Shown here in pieces: positions 1 through 13,118 of a stretch of 64,000 nt of DNA. A model generated the notes under the pieces. It searched no databases, had not been told where the DNA came from, and was given only the letters and a program-made list of their open reading frames with translations. Source of the stretch: Duncaniella dubosii (GTDB taxonomy: Bacteria > Bacteroidota > Bacteroidia > Bacteroidales > Muribaculaceae); contig NZ_CP039396.1 of NCBI RefSeq assembly GCF_004803915.1, positions 868,001-932,000 on the forward strand, read 5' to 3'. A program made the position numbers and the translations under genes. Every line of letters starts with the position of its first letter. The first letter of the stretch is position 1.

Positions 1-66
1 TCTACCACCACCTACACCTCCTCTGACGGACGCACGACCACGACCTCGATCACCTACGACCTCTGA
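1..66 (+). CDS. C-terminal end of an unidentified protein (partial)
   Basis: An open frame enters from the left edge and ends at a TGA at 64-66, giving 21 residues rich in Thr and Ser and ending in SITYDL. It is followed about 60 bp later by a convincing rho-independent terminator in the same direction, which supports it being a real gene end. The fragment is too short to identify. Confidence 0.5.
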   Translation, partial: STTTYTSSDGRTTTTSITYDL

Positions 67-123
67 ACCGCAATCTCAACCTGCCACCGCGCATTTTCAC
101 CACAATCCGATTTCATAAAGGCC

Positions 124-172
124 AAGCCTGCCGGCAAGCTATACTAAGCTGTCCGGCAGGCTTGAATTTTTT
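124..172 (+). terminator. Rho-independent terminator of the partial gene
   Basis: An 11-bp perfect stem (AAGCCTGCCGG at 124-134 with CCGGCAGGCTT at 153-163) is followed by GAATTTTTT. It lies between the rightward partial gene and the convergent leftward DUF3127 gene. Confidence 0.8.
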
Positions 173-240
173 ATCACTGTTGTGATATCGGCAGCCTCTG
201 TCCGGCTGACTCTCACGTCGTCACAACATATCCGACACTA

Positions 241-663
241 TCAGAAAGGCAGATCGTCAGTAGCCGACGGAGTGAGGTCGGGCATCGGAGGAACTGGAGC
301 GGCCGAAGGTGCCGCATAGCCCTGAGGCATATTCTGGGCAGGTCCGTAGGCTGCGGGAGCGCCGTATGCGGCAGGCTGCGGAGCGGCGGCCATTGCTGTG
401 GCGTCCTCTGCCTTCCATGCACGCACTTCAACATACCAACGGCCGTTATATTCACGGCTGTCTATGTCAAAGCTGATCTTCACAAGCTGGCCGACCTGAA
501 GAGGATACTGGTCCACGCGGTCTCCGAAGAAATTGAAGAACACCTTGCGGGGATAGGTTTCCTGTGTCTCAAGCACATATTCGCGCTTCTTCCACGCATT
601 TCCCTTCTGGGAAGTGCCACCCACTTCGGGGAGCGCCACGATGATTTTTCCTGTTACTTCCAT
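241..663 (-). CDS. DUF3127 domain protein with SSB-like C-terminal tail
   Basis: This 140-residue protein starts MEVTGKII and has, over about residues 1-85, the pattern known for DUF3127 (KKREYVLET, then a K-V-F-F-N-F-F-G-D-R-V-D-Q-Y stretch), a family confined mainly to Bacteroidetes and without an assigned function. Residues 90-133 are a low-complexity Ala/Pro/Gly/Tyr linker. The last residues are TDDLPF, an acidic-hydrophobic tip very like the DDIPF tail of single-stranded DNA-binding protein that recruits partner proteins. A role at single-stranded nucleic acid is therefore an inference from this tail and the likely beta-rich core; it is not a canonical Ssb. It is transcribed alone, probably from the promoter at 845-875. 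Confidence 0.85.
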   Translation of the reverse strand: MEVTGKIIVALPEVGGTSQKGNAWKKREYVLETQETYPRKVFFNFFGDRVDQYPLQVGQLVKISFDIDSREYNGRWYVEVRAWKAEDATAMAAAPQPAAYGAPAAYGPAQNMPQGYAAPSAAPVPPMPDLTPSATDDLPF

Positions 664-844
664 GTTTGGATATTGAGTTTTCTTAATTTATTCAACATTC
701 GCGGAGGATGTTTAAAATTAACAAGAATTTTTTAACAGCCCCTTAGCTCCCTGATTCGCAGCTTTGTCGGCATCTCTCGAAATGACATCCCGCAGGATTC
801 GTCAGCCCCGATGAGCCACCGCTGCAAAAATCAAAGGCTGACCA

Positions 845-875
845 CAAAAGTAGTCAAAAATCCCCGACTCTCCAA
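845..875 (-). promoter_or_regulatory. Bacteroidetes-type promoter for the DUF3127 gene
   Basis: On the minus strand a TTG (complement of 873-875) lies 20 bp from TACTTTTG (complement of 845-852), matching TTG-N19..21-TAnnTTTG. Transcription would begin near 838, leaving a 5' leader of about 175 nt before the start at 663. The rest of 664-1166 shows no convincing gene. Confidence 0.5.
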
Positions 876-1054
876 CAAAACCGCCCCTCACTTTTCAACA
901 ATCTTTTCAACAGACTCTCTCCCCGAAGCCAAGCCGGCAGCAAAACTTCTATTTTCCCACCGACCATCAACCATTCAATCCTCCCGGAAGAATTATCACG
1001 ACGGTCAGCAGAATTTCCATCCCCCGAAATATGGTGATTTTCGCAGATTCTGTG

Positions 1055-1062
1055 TAATTTTG
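1055..1062 (+). promoter_or_regulatory. Probable -7 element upstream of the membrane protein gene
   Basis: TAATTTTG fits the Bacteroidetes -7 consensus TAnnTTTG. No clean TTG sits 19-21 bp upstream, so the call is tentative. The expected start of transcription is near 1069, which is compatible with translation from either 1119 or 1167. Confidence 0.35.
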
Positions 1063-1166
1063 CAACGTATTCACTGCCATTCCACACGGAGCGGACCGCA
1101 GACCGGCAGTGTGACATAATGCAACCACGACAAAAAACGGACTCAACTATTACAACCCTACGGATT

Positions 1167-1712
1167 ATGAAGCGCTATCTCAAACATCTTTTACAATTGA
1201 TCCTTTCGCCCGGTAACGGCTGGGAGGACATTGACAAAGCCGATATTCCTCCGCGCGACATTGCCGTCAAGGGTTACTATCCGCTAATAGCACTCACATC
1301 TGTCAGCGTGTTCATGCAGGGTGTCTACCACCACGAGGAATTCATCGTGCTGTTCATGCGTATGATCATGAGCTTCCTTGTCTATTTTGTGTCATACTTC
1401 TTCGGAGTCTTCGCACTGTCGCTTTTCGTAGAACCCACCCTCGAAAAACGCTATAACGAGACTCGGAGCAACACGTTTGTGCTCTACACGCTCGGCCTCC
1501 TCGCTTTGATATCGCTCGTGATCAACGTCCTGCCGGTGACAAAAGAAATGCTCTTTTTCCTCCCCTTCTATGTGGCGCTTATCCAGTGGAAAGGCTGCCG
1601 CTACATGGAAGTGAGCAAAGACCGCACCGGTCTGTTCATGATTATCGCCATCCTCGGCGTGCTCATGCCTCTCTACATTTTCTATTTCCTGTTTTCACTT
1701 GTTATAGGATAA
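1167..1712 (+). CDS. Polytopic membrane protein, Yip1-like
   Basis: The 181-residue protein begins [11 protein letters not shown] and has a short soluble N-terminus (about 45 residues) followed by roughly five hydrophobic segments. The arrangement, including the early SPGNGWEDI stretch, resembles Bacteroidetes Yip1-domain membrane proteins, whose role is not established. An upstream in-frame ATG at 1119 would add 16 polar residues; 1167 is preferred because it places the usual MKRY start directly before the family-like sequence. The gene lies 29 bp before smpB in the same direction, so the two may share a transcript. Confidence 0.75.
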   Translation: MKRYLKHLLQLILSPGNGWEDIDKADIPPRDIAVKGYYPLIALTSVSVFMQGVYHHEEFIVLFMRMIMSFLVYFVSYFFGVFALSLFVEPTLEKRYNETRSNTFVLYTLGLLALISLVINVLPVTKEMLFFLPFYVALIQWKGCRYMEVSKDRTGLFMIIAILGVLMPLYIFYFLFSLVIG

Positions 1713-1741
1713 GACAATCCATCAGACACACAAAGCCAATT

Positions 1742-2194
1742 ATGATTTCAAAAGACATAAATATAAAAAACAAACGCGCCACCTATGACTATGCCATCAG
1801 CGATACGTTTACCGCAGGCATAGTCCTCACCGGGACAGAAATCAAATCAATCCGTCAGGGCAAAGCTTCGCTCGCCGACACATTCTGCTATGTCGACAAG
1901 GGCGAGGTATGGGTCAAAAACATGTATATAGCCGAATATTTCTACGGCACTTACAACAACCACGCCGCCCGTCGCGACCGAAAGCTCCTGCTCAACAAAA
2001 AGGAAATCGCGAAACTCGAAAAAAACGGCAAGGAGACCGGATTTACCATCATCCCGCTGCGCCTGTTCATCAACGACCGCGGACTTGCAAAACTTGTCAT
2101 CGGAATAGCCCGTGGTAAGAAGGAATACGACAAGCGACAGTCAATCAAGGAGCGCGAAGACAAGGTGACGATGGCACGCATGATGCAGAAATAA
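1742..2194 (+). CDS. smpB: SsrA-binding protein SmpB
   Basis: SmpB binds tmRNA and delivers it to stalled ribosomes for trans-translation. The 150-residue product has the full family signature: NKRATYDY near the start, [14 protein letters not shown] (about residues 28-41), a conserved RRDRKLLL segment (about 79-86), GKKEYDKR near residue 125 and a basic C-terminal tail that is expected to enter the ribosomal A site. An open frame extends far upstream of the ATG at 1742, but that extension is a shadow of the membrane protein gene; the family N-terminus fixes the start. A terminator hairpin for this strand sits about 100 bp downstream, inside the convergent gene. Confidence 0.96.
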   Translation: MISKDINIKNKRATYDYAISDTFTAGIVLTGTEIKSIRQGKASLADTFCYVDKGEVWVKNMYIAEYFYGTYNNHAARRDRKLLLNKKEIAKLEKNGKETGFTIIPLRLFINDRGLAKLVIGIARGKKEYDKRQSIKEREDKVTMARMMQK

Positions 2195-2247
2195 GCCGCG
2201 CTCCACAGCACGGCGTCCTCCATGAGCGCCCTACACACCGCCTTATT

Positions 2248-2778
2248 CTACGGCAATACAAGTATATGACTGCGCCCGTCGCTGTCAACCGCATGATACC
2301 AGACCGCTTCGGCGGTCTGTTTTTTCATCCTCACGCTTTCAAGCGCGATGTCGCTGCCGTCGACAGTCAGTCCCGAACCCTCAAACAGAGAATCAGTTCT
2401 CATAGTTCCGGCCACGAATCCTACACGCGACGTGCCGTCGAGGTCAATCAGCTCCCGCCGCCCGTCGGCATGGACTTTCACCAATACTCCGGCTCTGTCA
2501 AACCGCAGCGTCACACCACGGCCGTCGTAGCGCACCACTCCGTCGGCAAGTTCAGCCGTAAAATCAAAATCCTTGTCTGTCGGACCGGGACGGTCACCGC
2601 CGGAAGGCTTTGGAGGTTTCACCTCTTCCTTGCCCCCGTTACCATCCGCCCCTTCTTCCCGCCGTGGAGCGTCATAACCGCGTTCACACCCCTGCGATGC
2701 AACCAGCACAATACAGAGAACCATCACTGGCAGCCACTTCACCATCATGCGTCTCAATATTATCTCTCTCCGTCTCAT
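2248..2778 (-). CDS. Putative lipoprotein of unknown function
   Basis: The 176-residue product carries a basic start followed by a hydrophobic segment ending in VASQGC, a plausible lipobox with Cys at about residue 30. A low-complexity region rich in Glu, Gly, Lys and Pro (about 34-68) follows, consistent with a surface-exposed linker. The C-terminal 110 residues look beta-rich (VVRYDGRGVTLRFDRAG) and match no family I recognise. Its ATG overlaps the stop of the endonuclease I gene by 4 bp, so the two are very probably co-translated and the lipoprotein may work with the nuclease at the envelope; that link is inference. Confidence 0.7.
   Translation of the reverse strand: MRRREIILRRMMVKWLPVMVLCIVLVASQGCERGYDAPRREEGADGNGGKEEVKPPKPSGGDRPGPTDKDFDFTAELADGVVRYDGRGVTLRFDRAGVLVKVHADGRRELIDLDGTSRVGFVAGTMRTDSLFEGSGLTVDGSDIALESVRMKKQTAEAVWYHAVDSDGRSHILVLP
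2300..2325 (+). terminator. Rho-independent terminator for smpB inside the convergent lipoprotein gene
   Basis: CAGACCGC-TTCG-GCGGTCTG (2300-2319) is a perfect 8-bp stem with a stable tetraloop, followed by six T residues. It reads in the smpB direction yet lies within the 3' coding part of the opposite-strand lipoprotein gene. Confidence 0.75.
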
Positions 2779-3755
2779 TTCCTTTCCACTTTGATCATGA
2801 CAATACCTCGCTCACCCGTCGAAGCCGACGAGTAGGCAAACTTATGCGTCCCGGCACCAAGCTCGGCCGGAACGACGAAATCAGACGATACTGGGATTCC
2901 GTTGACCGTCCATGCCGCATCCGCAGGAACTTCCGGAGAAAACAGGTCGATGCGCGCGTCGGCCAGAGTATAGACCCCGCGCAACGGCATCGGCTCTCCG
3001 TCGACCACAAACTGCTCGTCCCTGTGGATGCCCCACAGATATTCGGCAAGTTCTGGATAGTCCACAAAAGGATTACGGTTGCCCTGCAGGCGCTCTCCGC
3101 GCTCGTTTTTCGCAATTTCGTGAACCGACGGTGGATTCGCCCTGTGCCAGTCGAGCAGCAGCGGTATCGCATAGTCCGTAAGCCCCGGATAGGCATATCC
3201 GACCATCATCATATACGCACGCTCAGTCCATGTCGCCACATGGTAGACAACAGCCATATACATGAAAGCCCTTGCCAGCTCACCGCGCAATGCCGCAGGA
3301 GGGCTGTAAGCCTCGGTCTCCACACCGTAAAGCACCGTCAGCCCTGCGCTCCACAAACCGTTGCTGTATGCCGGTTTCCCGACACTTTCCACCGGTGCAA
3401 GGTCACGGCGGTAGCTTCTCACGTCGCCACACAAAGGCACTATGTTGTAGATGTCACCGCTCACAGCCGCCCCGTAGACCTCCCACGAATTTGACCACCA
3501 TTCAGCCGGAATCAGGCAGCCCCATTCATAGCCATCCGGGAGCGCTCCGGACTTGATTTCGACAGCTGTCCCAGTAAATTCATCGGTCATCCCGAAATTC
3601 AGATCATGTCGCTGCACCACGGCCGAAGGACGGCTCGACGAGGCCACCGCCTCAAGCAGCGCCGCCCCCTTTTTACCGTTAAAGGGCACTCCGGCCACCG
3701 CAAAGGTGATGGCCGAAGCGCCCGATATCATTATCATGGAGACAAAGCGTCTCAT
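2775..3755 (-). CDS. Secreted endonuclease I family protein (EndA/NucM-like)
   Basis: The 326-residue protein has an N-terminal hydrophobic signal (MRRFVSMIMISGASAITFAV) and then the Endonuclease_1 (EndA/NucM/Dns) fold. Diagnostic positions are the DLNFGMTD-like early part, NIVPLCGDV (about 105-113), and the segment LLLDWHRANPP followed by NERGERLQGNRNPFVDYPEL (about 200-240), which carries the metal-site Asn and family hallmark. The last 60 residues form an extra beta-type domain (WTVNGIPV). Such enzymes are nonspecific, metal-dependent nucleases outside the cytoplasm, so DNA or RNA scavenging is likely. It is the first gene of a pair with the lipoprotein gene. Confidence 0.88.
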   Translation of the reverse strand: MRRFVSMIMISGASAITFAVAGVPFNGKKGAALLEAVASSSRPSAVVQRHDLNFGMTDEFTGTAVEIKSGALPDGYEWGCLIPAEWWSNSWEVYGAAVSGDIYNIVPLCGDVRSYRRDLAPVESVGKPAYSNGLWSAGLTVLYGVETEAYSPPAALRGELARAFMYMAVVYHVATWTERAYMMMVGYAYPGLTDYAIPLLLDWHRANPPSVHEIAKNERGERLQGNRNPFVDYPELAEYLWGIHRDEQFVVDGEPMPLRGVYTLADARIDLFSPEVPADAAWTVNGIPVSSDFVVPAELGAGTHKFAYSSASTGERGIVMIKVERK

Positions 3756-3843
3756 CGTGATTCAGTATTTTTGAGTGAGGTAGAGAGTTTTATTTTGGCC
3801 GTCGCCGGGCAATCCCGGCGGCAGTCCCGGTCAGCGACACGGA

Positions 3844-4620
3844 TTATACGTAGCCTCTGACTATGCCGCGCTTGGAGTTGCGGACGAAAAGGATGATTTC
3901 ATCGCGCTCCTTGGTCGCAGGCAGCTCGGCCTCGATACGCTCGACGGCATCCGAGTTGTTCAGACCCGAGAGATAGAGGTAGCGGTATGTTTCCTGAATA
4001 TCGCGGATGGTCTCGTTTGAGAAACCGCGGCGGCGCAGACCGATGGAGTTGACTCCGGCGTATGCGATGGGATCGCGTCCGGCCTTGACGTATGGAGGAA
4101 TATCCTTGTTGACAAGAGCGCCGCCCTGAAGCATCACATGCGGACCGATGTGACAGAACTGATGGATGAGCGCACCGCCGCCGATCACTGCGTAATCGTC
4201 GATGACGACCTCGCCGGCACACTGCACGGCATTCGACATAATCACATTGTCGCCAACAACACAGTCATGAGCCACATGGCAGTAGGCCATGATGAGACAG
4301 TTGCTTCCAACGACGGTCTTGCCCTTCGAAGCTGTGCCGCGGTGGACAGTGACACATTCGCGGATTACGGTGTTGTCGCCGATTATGGCAACCGAATCCT
4401 CGCCTCTGAACTTCAGATCCTGAGGAGGGCCCGAAATCACAGCGCCGGGAAAAATGGTGCAGTTCTTGCCGATCCGCGCACCATCCATGATTGTCACGTT
4501 AGAACCGATGCGTGTTCCCTCACCGATTTCAACGTTCTGTTCTATGGTCACAAACGGATCTATCACCACGCTGGGATGAATCTTCGCAGCGGGATGGACG
4601 TATGCTAAAGGTTGTTTCAT
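3844..4620 (-). CDS. lpxA: Acyl-ACP--UDP-N-acetylglucosamine O-acyltransferase LpxA
   Basis: LpxA makes the first committed intermediate of lipid A by adding a 3-hydroxyacyl chain to UDP-GlcNAc in the cytoplasm. The 258-residue protein is built of left-handed beta-helix hexapeptide repeats (IGEGTRIGSNV and onward) and contains MAYCHVAHDC near residue 125, the conserved catalytic-His region, and the typical C-terminal helical part (GLRRRGFSNETIRDIQ). The start MKQPLAYVHP at 4620 is chosen because the longer open frame only reads back into the lpxC-fabZ gene. It begins 10 bp after lpxC-fabZ ends, as the last gene of the lipid A operon. Confidence 0.96.
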   Translation of the reverse strand: MKQPLAYVHPAAKIHPSVVIDPFVTIEQNVEIGEGTRIGSNVTIMDGARIGKNCTIFPGAVISGPPQDLKFRGEDSVAIIGDNTVIRECVTVHRGTASKGKTVVGSNCLIMAYCHVAHDCVVGDNVIMSNAVQCAGEVVIDDYAVIGGGALIHQFCHIGPHVMLQGGALVNKDIPPYVKAGRDPIAYAGVNSIGLRRRGFSNETIRDIQETYRYLYLSGLNNSDAVERIEAELPATKERDEIILFVRNSKRGIVRGYV

Positions 4621-4630
4621 TGCTAAGATT

Positions 4631-6013
4631 TTATTTGTTCTTGATAATCTGGGCCATGAACTCACACTCGGTGACAATCTTCTCGCCGACGAAAGCATAG
4701 CCCTTCATCATGGCGCATCCGCGACGAAGCTCGGTCATGAACGACACGTGGAAAATCAGCGTATCGCCCGGGACTACCTTCTGGCGGAACTTCACATTGT
4801 CTATCTTCATGAAATAGGTCGAGTAGCGCTCCGGCTCGTCGAGTCCGCTGAGCACGAGCAGACCGCCGGTCTGCGCCATAGCCTCGATCTGAAGCACTCC
4901 GGGCAACACGGGCTCTTGCGGGAAATGTCCTTGGAAGAATGGTTCGTTGACGGTGATGTTCTTCACGCCCACGATATAGTTAGTGCCTTTCTCGATGATT
5001 TTGTCAACGAGAAGGAAAGGATAGCGGTGGGGGATGAGCTCGCGGATACGGTTGTTGTCCATCAGCGGCTCTTTATTGGGATTGTAGACGGGTGCCTGTA
5101 CCTCCTGATGCTTGATTTCGCGACGGATTTTCTTTGCAAAAGTGGTATTGATCGAATGACCCGGACGTGTGGCGATGACACGGCCCTTGAGCGGACGGCC
5201 GATGAGTGCGATGTCGCCTATAAGATCGAGAAGCTTATGGCGTGCGGGCTCGTTCTCATTGGTCAGAGGCGCGTCGTTGATATAGCCGAACTCGCTGACA
5301 TCCTTGCGCGGCACATTCATCAGGTCGGCAAGACGGTCAAGCTCCGACTGTTCCATAGGGGTGTCGTAGATGACAATCGCGTTGTCGAGGTCGCCTCCCT
5401 TGATGAGATTACCCTTGACAAGCGGCTCGATTTCGCGCACGAACACGAATGTGCGGCTCGATCCGATTTCCGAAGCGAAATTATCCATCGTGTCGAGAGT
5501 CGCAAACTGGTTGTTGAGCACCACGGAATTGAAATCAATCTTCACGTCAGCCGAAAATTCATCATCGGGCAGCACGAGGATCGACGAACCTGTAGCCTCG
5601 TCGCGGACTTCGATCTTCGATTTGATATAGAAGAAATCCTTGTCGGCTTTCTGGTCCTGAAGCCCTACGCGGGCAATCTCCTCGCAGTAATAGCGTGCGC
5701 TACCGTCGAGGATCGGCATTTCAGGCGCGTTGACCTCGATAAGCACATTGTCGACACCTGCGGCATAGAGAGCAGCCATTGCATGCTCGATTGTAGAGAC
5801 ACGCGCTTCACCCTTAGCGATTACAGTGCCGCGGTTCGTGGCGACAACATTTTCGGCAAGTGCATCAATCTCGGGCTGTCCCTCAAGGTCGACACGCTTG
5901 AATTTATAACCGTGGTTGTCGGGCGCAGGCATGAAACGCGCTGTAATCTCAAGGCCGGTGTGCAGCCCCTTGCCGGTGAGCGTAAACTCGCCGTTCAATG
6001 TCTTCTGATTCAT
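4631..6013 (-). CDS. lpxC/fabZ: Bifunctional UDP-3-O-acyl-GlcNAc deacetylase / 3-hydroxyacyl-ACP dehydratase (LpxC-FabZ fusion)
   Basis: Residues 1 to about 305 are LpxC, the zinc deacetylase of lipid A synthesis, with STIEHAMAAL holding a zinc-site His and ARHKLLDLIGD holding the second His and the Asp. Residues from about 315 to 460 are FabZ, the hotdog-fold dehydratase of fatty acid synthesis: LIPHRYPFLLVDKI, GHFPQEPVLPGV with the catalytic His, and QIEAMAQTGG with the catalytic Glu. This fusion is a known feature of Bacteroidetes and couples acyl supply to lipid A. The gene sits 19 bp after lpxD and 10 bp before lpxA. Confidence 0.97.
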   Translation of the reverse strand: MNQKTLNGEFTLTGKGLHTGLEITARFMPAPDNHGYKFKRVDLEGQPEIDALAENVVATNRGTVIAKGEARVSTIEHAMAALYAAGVDNVLIEVNAPEMPILDGSARYYCEEIARVGLQDQKADKDFFYIKSKIEVRDEATGSSILVLPDDEFSADVKIDFNSVVLNNQFATLDTMDNFASEIGSSRTFVFVREIEPLVKGNLIKGGDLDNAIVIYDTPMEQSELDRLADLMNVPRKDVSEFGYINDAPLTNENEPARHKLLDLIGDIALIGRPLKGRVIATRPGHSINTTFAKKIRREIKHQEVQAPVYNPNKEPLMDNNRIRELIPHRYPFLLVDKIIEKGTNYIVGVKNITVNEPFFQGHFPQEPVLPGVLQIEAMAQTGGLLVLSGLDEPERYSTYFMKIDNVKFRQKVVPGDTLIFHVSFMTELRRGCAMMKGYAFVGEKIVTECEFMAQIIKNK

Positions 6014-6032
6014 ATATATTTGTTGTATTTTC

Positions 6033-7051
6033 TTATTTTATCTTCTTCTCAAGCTCCTTTACCCTCTCGTAGAGCGAACCGAGCTTCTTGGCATAGACAA
6101 GGCCGCGGGCATATTCACCCATATCCACAGCCGGCGAACCCATCACACGGTCACCCGGCTTCGTCGGCTTGCTGACACCGCTCTGAGCGCCGATCTGAGT
6201 CCCGTCGGCAATCGAGATATGTCCGACAAAACCGACCTGACCGCCCACCATACAGTGAGCCCCTATTTTCGCCGAGCCGGCAACTCCGGCCTGCGCGGCC
6301 ATCACGGTGTGCTCGCCGACCGAACAGTTGTGTGCGATCTGGATAAGATTGTCGAGCTTCACACCCCTGCCGATTCTGGTCGCCCCCATCATCGCACGGT
6401 CTATGGTGGTGTTTGCTCCGATTTCAACATCATCCTCGATTTCGACATTGCCAGTCTGGGGAATTTTTTCATACCCCCCGTCGATCGGTGCGAAACCGAA
6501 TCCGTCAGCGCCGATGACCGCACCCGAATGGATGATGCAACGTTTGCCCACCTTGCAGCCGGCATAGATTTTAACCCCGGCATAAAGCACAGAGCCTTCT
6601 CCGACCTCGCAGCCGTCACCGATGTAGACCTGAGGATAAATCTTGACACCCGGAGCGAGCTTCACTCCCTTGCCGATATAGGCAAATGCACCAACGTAGG
6701 CATCCTCAGGGACATCGACCCCTTCCGAGATAAACGACGGTGTCTCGATGCCTGCCTTCTCGACCTTCGACATCTGTGTGACCATTTCAAGAAGATGAGC
6801 CACGGTCGCATACGGTCATCCACACGTATAAGAGTAGCCTTGACAGGATGCTCAGGCGTGAAATCTTTCTTTACCAACACAACCGATGAGTCGGTCGAAT
6901 AGATATGATGGGTGTATTTGGGATTTGCCAGAAACGAAAGAGCGCCGCTATGGCCCTCCTCTATTCGCGCAAATGTGCTGACTTTTACGTTTTCATCACC
7001 TTCAACAGTTCCGTTGACTATAGCCGCGAGTTGTGACGCAGTAAGCTCCAT
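6033..7051 (-). CDS. lpxD: UDP-3-O-acyl-glucosamine N-acyltransferase LpxD (single-base frameshift)
   Basis: LpxD adds the second 3-hydroxyacyl chain in lipid A synthesis. The N-terminal part ([19 protein letters not shown] through ATLIRVDD) is in one frame and the hexapeptide-repeat part is in another, with [24 protein letters not shown] and [14 protein letters not shown], including the catalytic His of the last. Reading on the minus strand, GAC-CG-TAT at about 6810-6817 needs one extra base (probably CCG, giving [14 protein letters not shown]) to restore a 339-residue protein of normal length. The break falls at a C run, like six others in this window, so an error in the sequence is likelier than a dead gene. 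It leads the lpxD, lpxC-fabZ, lpxA operon. Confidence 0.9.
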
Positions 7052-7120
7052 GTTATGTGACGAGGTTTAATTATCTTGATTAATATAATGTTAGGATGGC
7101 CGCTGGCAGTCATTCCCATG

Positions 7121-7150
7121 CAAAATTACAATAAATTTACGGAACGTCAA
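7121..7150 (-). promoter_or_regulatory. Promoter of the lpxD operon
   Basis: On the minus strand TTG (complement of 7148-7150, within TTTGTTTGAC) is 19 bp from TAATTTTG (complement of 7121-7128). This is close to the Bacteroidetes consensus and puts transcription start near 7114, some 60 nt before lpxD. Confidence 0.65.
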
Positions 7151-7195
7151 ACAAATCCATCCAAATATCGGATAAGCCCCTTTAAAAGAGGGCAT

Positions 7196-7239
7196 AAAAA
7201 AGCCGAAGCCTGAGACGCAATCTGCATCTCAGGCTTCGG
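7196..7239 (-). terminator. Terminator of the rRNA operon
   Basis: A 13-bp perfect stem (CCGAAGCCTGAGA at 7203-7215 with its complement at 7227-7239) is followed on the minus strand by a run of T residues. It lies just past the 5S gene. Confidence 0.85.
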
Positions 7240-7249
7240 TCGTTTAGAA

Positions 7250-7355
<106 letters not shown>

Positions 7356-7559
7356 AGTGTCTGCGGTCAGGAACTGTATCCTGCCTTGTAAGGTTAGAAA
7401 GAGGCGGTGGAAGCGAAGTGAAGCTACATGAGTAACCTTCTCTTGAACCGGCCACCGAACGATTCCCGAGGCCTTGTTACGTTTGCCAGCGGATGTACGA
7501 TTCAGCGACTGAAACTGTCCTTCCATCAATGGGAAGGCTATTTTTTGGGATTGCTCCCA

Positions 7560-10455
<2,896 letters not shown>

Positions 10456-10674
10456 CTTTATGACCTTAGTATTTTTCAATCGGTTCGAACATCACTCGGC
10501 TCGCTCTCTGAAATCGTCCTGTTGTTGTGACTCGATTCAAAGAAACAGAGTTGCCTCGTGTTTCGCTTGATTTGATTTACTCGTTGTGTTTGCTTCGATT
10601 TTGCAAGCTCCATATTTTTTCAATGGAGTCTCGCGTATCTTCGCTTCCAGTATGTCAATGTCCTCTTTCTTGTG

Positions 10675-10748
10675 TAGTCCCTGGCAGAGTTGAACTGCCG
10701 ACCTCTACATTATCAGTGTAGCGCTCTAACCAACTGAGCTAAGGGACT
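10675..10748 (-). tRNA. tRNA-Ile (GAT)
   Basis: The minus strand folds as a cloverleaf: acceptor AGTCCCT/AGGGACT, D arm GCTC/GAGC, anticodon stem CTACA/TGTAG with loop CTGATAA (anticodon GAT), and T arm GGCAG/CTGCC around TTCAACT. CCA is not encoded. It lies in the 16S-23S spacer. No tRNA-Ala, commonly its partner in such spacers, is visible in 10456-10929. Confidence 0.95.
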
Positions 10749-10929
10749 GTGCTTAATCCCTTCAGGAAGGACCGCTGTGAATCCGTTTCACGGGATTAAT
10801 TATGATAGTTGCAACTTCCGAAGCAGTACGGAGTCCGTGAACCCCGCCGGACATTTCCATATCCGTGTGCCAGCCTTCTATATTTCGTCAGACTTTCTTT
10901 CAGACCCGGAGACCGCTGTCTCCGCTCCA

Positions 10930-12466
<1,537 letters not shown>

Positions 12467-12734
12467 ATCTATCTTTTCTTTTTCTTTTCTATTTCATAAT
12501 AGAGCAGGAAAGCAGGAAAGACTGTCTGTTCTGTTCTTTATTTTGCCTTCACAGAAACAGCGCCGGATCCTGTCTGACTTATTCGGTTGAACACCGGATT
12601 TTCTTCGGAAATTTGACAGAGTTCACTTCTAATTTATGACTCTTGTACTACTTCGTTATTGTTGCAATTATTTCAATGTTCTCTTCGTCGCTTTCTTCGG
12701 AAGCGCCCCTCGTGGCGTTTATCGGAAAACTTTG

Positions 12735-12766
12735 CAAAGGTACGTCTTATTTTCGAAACCTGCAAA
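12735..12766 (-). promoter_or_regulatory. rRNA operon promoter P1 (proximal)
   Basis: On the minus strand TTTG (complement of 12763-12766) is separated by 20 bp from TACCTTTG (complement of 12735-12742). It would start a leader of about 260 nt ahead of 16S. Confidence 0.75.
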
Positions 12767-12881
12767 TCTTTTCGAGATTTTAACATTTGTTTAACATTTC
12801 ATCGTCGAACAATTCAATGTCTCTCAGCGTTTCAACCTCCAGCCCCTCACCGCTGTGAGGTTTGCTTCTCAAAAGCGAGTG

Positions 12882-12913
12882 CAAAGGTAGACACTTTCTG
12901 TATTACCTCCAAA
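12882..12913 (-). promoter_or_regulatory. rRNA operon promoter P2 (distal)
   Basis: A second copy of the same design: TTTG (complement of 12910-12913), 20 bp, TACCTTTG (complement of 12882-12889). It has the same spacer and the same -7 octamer as P1, 147 bp upstream. Tandem promoters are usual for rRNA operons. Confidence 0.75.
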
Positions 12914-13033
12914 TTTTTCATGGTGTTTTAACAGAATTTTAACACTTTTCCGCAATTTTGCCCCAAAATAGCCCTAAAACGAGCCTTTTTCATGCAAAAT
13001 CGTCTCTTTTTCATATCCCCTGCCCTATTATCG

Positions 13034-13069
13034 AAAAAAAGCGCATCAACAAACGGTTTGCTGATGCGC
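13034..13069 (-). terminator. Terminator of serC-serA
   Basis: On the minus strand GCGCATCAGCAAAC pairs with GTTTGTTGATGCGC (stem arms within 13041-13069) and is followed by seven T residues (13034-13040). It lies about 50 bp after the serA stop. Confidence 0.85.
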
Positions 13070-13118
13070 GATAGAAAAACGTTAATTATTTTATCCCTTT
13101 ATTTTCTCAGAAGGATGT

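Noticed and set aside
811..1119. Open frames on both strands in the gap before the Yip1-like gene
   Set aside because: No start context or protein-like pattern; the region holds promoter elements for the flanking genes.
4748..6175. 475-codon plus-strand open frame
   Set aside because: Antisense to the lpxC-fabZ fusion, which has full catalytic motifs; the plus-strand protein has no family pattern.
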